Assembly (NCBI RefSeq): GCF_026239555.1
Contig: NZ_JAPIVP010000014.1
Coordinates: 84,475 to 148,474, forward strand
Source of the DNA: Pedobacter sp. PF22-3
GTDB lineage: Bacteria > Bacteroidota > Bacteroidia > Sphingobacteriales > Sphingobacteriaceae
Direction of reading: 5' to 3'
DNA: 64,000 nt
Part shown: piece after piece, positions 61,701 through 64,000 of the stretch
How positions within the stretch are numbered: position 1 is the first letter of the stretch
Layout of the letters: every line of letters starts with the position of its first letter
The notes under the pieces: model-generated
Told to the model about the DNA's origin: nothing
What the model saw: the letters and a program-made list of their open reading frames with translations, nothing else
Database searches by the model: none
Program-made: the position numbers and the translations under genes

Positions 61701-64000
61701 TAACCGTAACCGGTGGTCCGGTAACATTACTTCCTGGCGCTGCAGACTTAACTACATTTACTGCTTCTTACACGGTAACACAGGCCGATATTGATAAAGG
61801 CGCGGTGTACAACATTGCAACCGCAACGGGTAAAGATCCTAAAGGCAACAACGTTATCGATCAGTCAGAAAGTGGTAACCCTTCAGGTCCTGGTACACCT
61901 CCTGTTGATCCTGCCTGTCCGGATTGTACCATTACGCCACTTCCGCAGACCCCGGTAATCAGATTAACCAAAACCGGAACATACGCAGATACGAACGGCG
62001 ACGGTAAAGTAAACCTTGGCGACAAGATCAGCTATACTTTCAAAGTTGAAAACACTGGAAACGTAACGGTGAGCGGCATCGTTATTACCGACCCTAAAGT
62101 AACCGTAACCGGTGGACCGGTGACTTTGCTTCCCGGTGCAGCCGACCTATCAAGCTTCACTGCTTCTTACACGGTAACACAGGCCGATATTGATAAAGGC
62201 GCTGTTTACAACATCGCAACAGCGACTGGTAAAGATCCTAAAGGAAACAACGTTACCGATCAGTCTGAGAGCGGTAACCCTTCAGGTCCTGGTGCGCCTC
62301 CTGTTGATCCTGCCTGTCCGGATTGCACGGTTACGCCACTTCCGCAGACCCCGGTGATCAGATTAACCAAAACCGGAACATACGCAGATACGAACGGCGA
62401 CGGTAAAGTAAACCTTGGCGATAAGATCAGCTATACTTTCAAAGTTGAAAACACGGGTAACGTAACGGTGAGCGGCATCGTTATTACCGACCCTAAAGTA
62501 ACCGTAACCGGCGGACCGGTAACTTTACTTCCTGGTGCAGCAAACTTATCAAGCTTCACTGCTTCTTACACGGTAACACAGGCCGATATTGATAAAGGTG
62601 CTGTTTACAACATTGCAACAGCCACTGGTAAAGATCCTAAAGGAAACAACGTTACCGATCAGTCAGAAAGCGGTAACCCTTCAGGTCCTGGTACACCTCC
62701 TGTTGATCCTGCCTGTCCGGATTGCACGGTTACGCCACTTCCACAGACCCCGGTGATCAGATTAACCAAAACCGGAACTTACGCAGATACGAACGGCGAC
62801 GGCAAGGTGAACCTTGGCGACAAGATCAGCTATACTTTCAAAGTTGAAAATACTGGTAACGTAACGGTGAGCGGCATCGTTATTACCGACCCTAAAGTAA
62901 CCGTAACCGGTGGTCCGGTAACTTTACTTCCTGGTGCTGCCGACCTATCAAGCTTCACTGCTTCTTATACTGTAACACAGGCCGATATTGATAAAGGTGC
63001 GGTTTACAACATTGCAACAGCGACTGGTAAAGATCCTAAAGGAAACAACGTTAGCGACCAGTCTGAAAGCGGTAATCCTTCAGGTCCTGGTACACCTCCT
63101 GTTGATCCTGGCTGTCCGGATTGCACGGTTACGCCACTTCCACAAACTCCGGTTATTAAATTAACTAAAACCGGAACTTACGCAGATACCAATGGCGACG
63201 GTAAAGTAAACCTTGGCGACAAGATCAGCTATACCTTCAAAGTTGAAAACACTGGAAACGTAACGGTAAGTGATATCGTTATTAATGACCCTAAAGTTAC
63301 TGTTGTTGGTGGACCGGTAACATTACTTCCTGGCGCAGCAGACCTATCGAGCTTCACAGCTTCTTATACTGTAACACAGGCCGATATTGATAAAGGCGCT
63401 GTTTACAACATTGCAACCGCAACGGGTAAAGATCCTAAAGGAAACAACGTTACCGATCAATCTGAAAGTGGTAACCCTTCAGGTCCTGGTACACCTCCTG
63501 TTGATCCTGCCTGTCCGGATTGCACGGTTACTCCACTTCCGCAGACCCCGGTTATTAAATTAACCAAAACCGGAACATACGCAGATACCAACGGCGATGG
63601 TAAAGTAAACCTTGGCGATAAGATCAGCTATACTTTCAAAGTTGAAAACACGGGTAACGTTACGGTGAGCGGCATCGTTATTACCGACCTTAAAGTAACC
63701 GTAACTGGTGGACCGGTAACATTACTTCCTGGCGCAGCGGACTTAAATACATTCACTGCTTCTTATACAGTAACACAGGTCGATATTGATAAAGGTGCTG
63801 TTTACAACATTGCAACAGCAACGGGTAAAGATCCTAAAGGAAACAACGTTAGCGATCAGTCTGAGAGTGGCAACCCTTCAGGTCCTGGTACACCTCCTGT
63901 TGATCCTGCCTGTCCGGATTGCACGGTTACGCCACTTCCGCAGACCCCGGTAATCAGATTAACCAAAACCGGAACATACGCAGATACCAATGGCGACGGC
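58757..64000 (+). CDS. Giant secreted repeat protein (GEVED, Ig-like and DUF11 repeats), 3' truncated
   Basis: The frame is open from ATG 58757 to the window edge, giving 1748 residues with no stop. A signal peptide ends near residue 34. A GEVED-type domain (WIDFDGDGIFSPNE, DGETEDYRL) lies at about 375-465. Two Ig-like/Big_17 domains (VAVNDEVSTTIDTDLIIDVLANDTD and YTPTNGYIGTDTYTYKL) lie at about 605-800. A DUF11 unit at about 805-925 is followed by near-identical 133-residue repeats. It is likely a cell-surface adhesin or stalk protein; if it follows Bacteroidota habit, the unseen C-terminus may carry a sorting domain. Confidence 0.9.
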   Translation, partial: MEKFLLYLKRNLRFRYAIGLLVALTFFVNNARAQYAIGGTAGDLTNAVYWLTWDNATLTEKPATFTSNNVVNGTYRWMFSPTVRITAIISNRTTNAGGNMVAYTPGQYSGDGLDLIYSGNGLTKPNSRGVVNSGLATTTGATIKFDIDVKVDILINGVWTNITYPGMVIGDAESIDASGEYIQGTSPSSIAWQLLNKRTNGNANDDHYRMLLSNAGKKFKLSANLQPGNFGIQAVMFAHNASNLLDVEMKGSGITAMAIGFVLPFDLGDAPISYGDKVGHYIDKFLITDYFPGDGDYATVNYPTTPLTPEATVYIGSPNVDADGLGAHGPLANADNNTQNNDENTIDASALAEIKVNQAGDYVLSFPVTNTKNVPAVVRGWIDFDGDGIFSPNEMISVTVPANASNYTVTLTYPNASFINDIKTGPLYARIRITTSNLIDDPATPVDERSTSFAADGETEDYRLKDIIGPSISGNVINDGNGLSDNQISGTGINTLSGSLLYAYLLDNTNKIIAKTPVAANGSYEFANLNKGTYSVAISTINVPVNGTNTLANIPPTIPAGWSAVGDSFGVNNSQTGFEAGVPDMRVTVVIPGLSMDVTAVNFAVDQVPVAVNDEVSTTIDTDLIIDVLANDTDPNGNATINKTTVLLFNPTTNTYGTSLTVANQGIYTVDQATGKVTFNPEPAFIGIATPVKYTVKDNAGIVSNQGTITVRIKPVGVNDASLTALNTPVTTVVKSNDGVSASGTTVSKVANPTHGSVVVNGDGTITYTPTNGYIGTDTYTYKLTTGDLVDSDPITVTITIGTNPKISLVKSITNTGSGADGTFKLGDVINYSFKVKNEGDVILNTVALAESLPFVTLTGPTGDTGNDQLLSVSEVWTYSGTYTVTQANVDAGKVTNQATVTAKDPINTPVSDISGSTALNDTPTETIITQTPVIKLTKTGTYADTNGDGKVNLGDKISYTFKVENTGNVTVSGIVITDPKVTVTGGPVTLLPGAADLTTFTASYTVTQADIDKGAVYNIATATGKDPKGNNVIDQSESGNPSGPGTPPVDPACPDCTITPLPQTPVIRLTKTGTYADTNGDGKVNLGDKISYTFKVENTGNVTVSGIVITDPKVTVTGGPVTLLPGAADLSSFTASYTVTQADIDKGAVYNIATATGKDPKGNNVTDQSESGNPSGPGAPPVDPACPDCTVTPLPQTPVIRLTKTGTYADTNGDGKVNLGDKISYTFKVENTGNVTVSGIVITDPKVTVTGGPVTLLPGAANLSSFTASYTVTQADIDKGAVYNIATATGKDPKGNNVTDQSESGNPSGPGTPPVDPACPDCTVTPLPQTPVIRLTKTGTYADTNGDGKVNLGDKISYTFKVENTGNVTVSGIVITDPKVTVTGGPVTLLPGAADLSSFTASYTVTQADIDKGAVYNIATATGKDPKGNNVSDQSESGNPSGPGTPPVDPGCPDCTVTPLPQTPVIKLTKTGTYADTNGDGKVNLGDKISYTFKVENTGNVTVSDIVINDPKVTVVGGPVTLLPGAADLSSFTASYTVTQADIDKGAVYNIATATGKDPKGNNVTDQSESGNPSGPGTPPVDPACPDCTVTPLPQTPVIKLTKTGTYADTNGDGKVNLGDKISYTFKVENTGNVTVSGIVITDLKVTVTGGPVTLLPGAADLNTFTASYTVTQVDIDKGAVYNIATATGKDPKGNNVSDQSESGNPSGPGTPPVDPACPDCTVTPLPQTPVIRLTKTGTYADTNGDG
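61571..64000 (+). repeat. Tandem 399-bp repeats, six complete plus the start of a seventh
   Basis: The marker AAAACCGGAA recurs at 61571, 61970, 62369, 62768, 63167, 63566 and 63965, always exactly 399 bases (133 codons) apart. Complete units encode a DUF11-like domain that starts KLTKTGTYADTNGDG. Each contains a Dx[N]GDGxVNxxD calcium-loop-like motif (DTNGDGKVNLGD) and ends with a CPDC pair. Units are nearly identical at the DNA level, with scattered differences such as CPDC preceded by PA or PG. Confidence 0.95.

Noticed and set aside
61571..64000. CRISPR or tandem DNA satellite
   Set aside because: The 399-bp repeats keep an open frame and encode a recognisable protein domain.

Overview
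The window looks like a chromosomal segment of a Bacteroidota species, most likely Sphingobacteriaceae (Pedobacter/Mucilaginibacter-like). The evidence is a SusC/SusD pair with FecR and an ECF sigma factor, TlpA/DUF4369 thioredoxin lipoproteins, Bacteroidota-type TssD tube proteins with a DUF4280 PAAR-like protein, and at least one promoter of the TTTG/TAnnTTTG type. The assignment rests on reading protein families; no database search was run.

Layout, left part (1-33.3 kb): a mobile, ICE- or plasmid-like accessory region. It opens with the tail of a transfer gene, a MobF (TrwC-like) relaxase-helicase and a small overlapping gene. An unusual two-gene unit follows: a FAD/NAD(P)-Rossmann protein with a C-terminal GAF-like domain, plus a degenerate RadC/JAB-like protein. 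Next come mobile-element housekeeping genes (DUF2958, canonical RadC-JAB, a Toprim primase-like protein, an excisionase-like HTH) and a tyrosine recombinase whose expected first catalytic Arg reads as Cys. A defence-like transcription unit lies at 10.9-14.9 kb (PIN nuclease, small protein, HEPN-like protein, PD-(D/E)xK-like nuclease, two paralogous small proteins). A DNA-damage block lies at 15.2-21.3 kb: an SRAP protein, and imuA-imuB-dnaE2 behind a sigma70-like promoter overlapped by palindromic and direct repeats. After a gene-free stretch with strong RNA-like inverted repeats come four small secreted or membrane proteins. A type VI secretion effector locus (two TssD, VgrG, a putative adaptor, a PAAR-like nuclease effector and two YezG-like immunity proteins) follows, then a second tyrosine recombinase.

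Directly outside that recombinase, at 33.3 kb, lies a partial tRNA-Met(CAU) 3' end followed by a terminator. Related but more decayed copies, again each followed by a terminator, lie at 36.05 kb and 54.8 kb. This suggests that elements integrated repeatedly at one tRNA-Met locus, with the fragments marking right-hand ends; the intact tRNA is not in the window.

Right part (33.4-64 kb): mostly ordinary Sphingobacteriaceae functions. These are an ECF sigma factor with a membrane partner, a GH2 glycosidase, an AraC regulator, a serine hydrolase, three TlpA-type thioredoxins downstream of DUF1735-like/SusD/SusC with their FecR/ECF-sigma regulators, a Crp-family regulator next to an SDR oxidoreductase, an outer-membrane MetA-pathway-like protein and two membrane-anchored AraC regulators. 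The window ends inside a very large secreted protein with six complete 399-bp (133-residue) repeats and the start of a seventh. Each complete repeat combines a DUF11-like fold, a calcium-loop-like motif and a CPDC pair.
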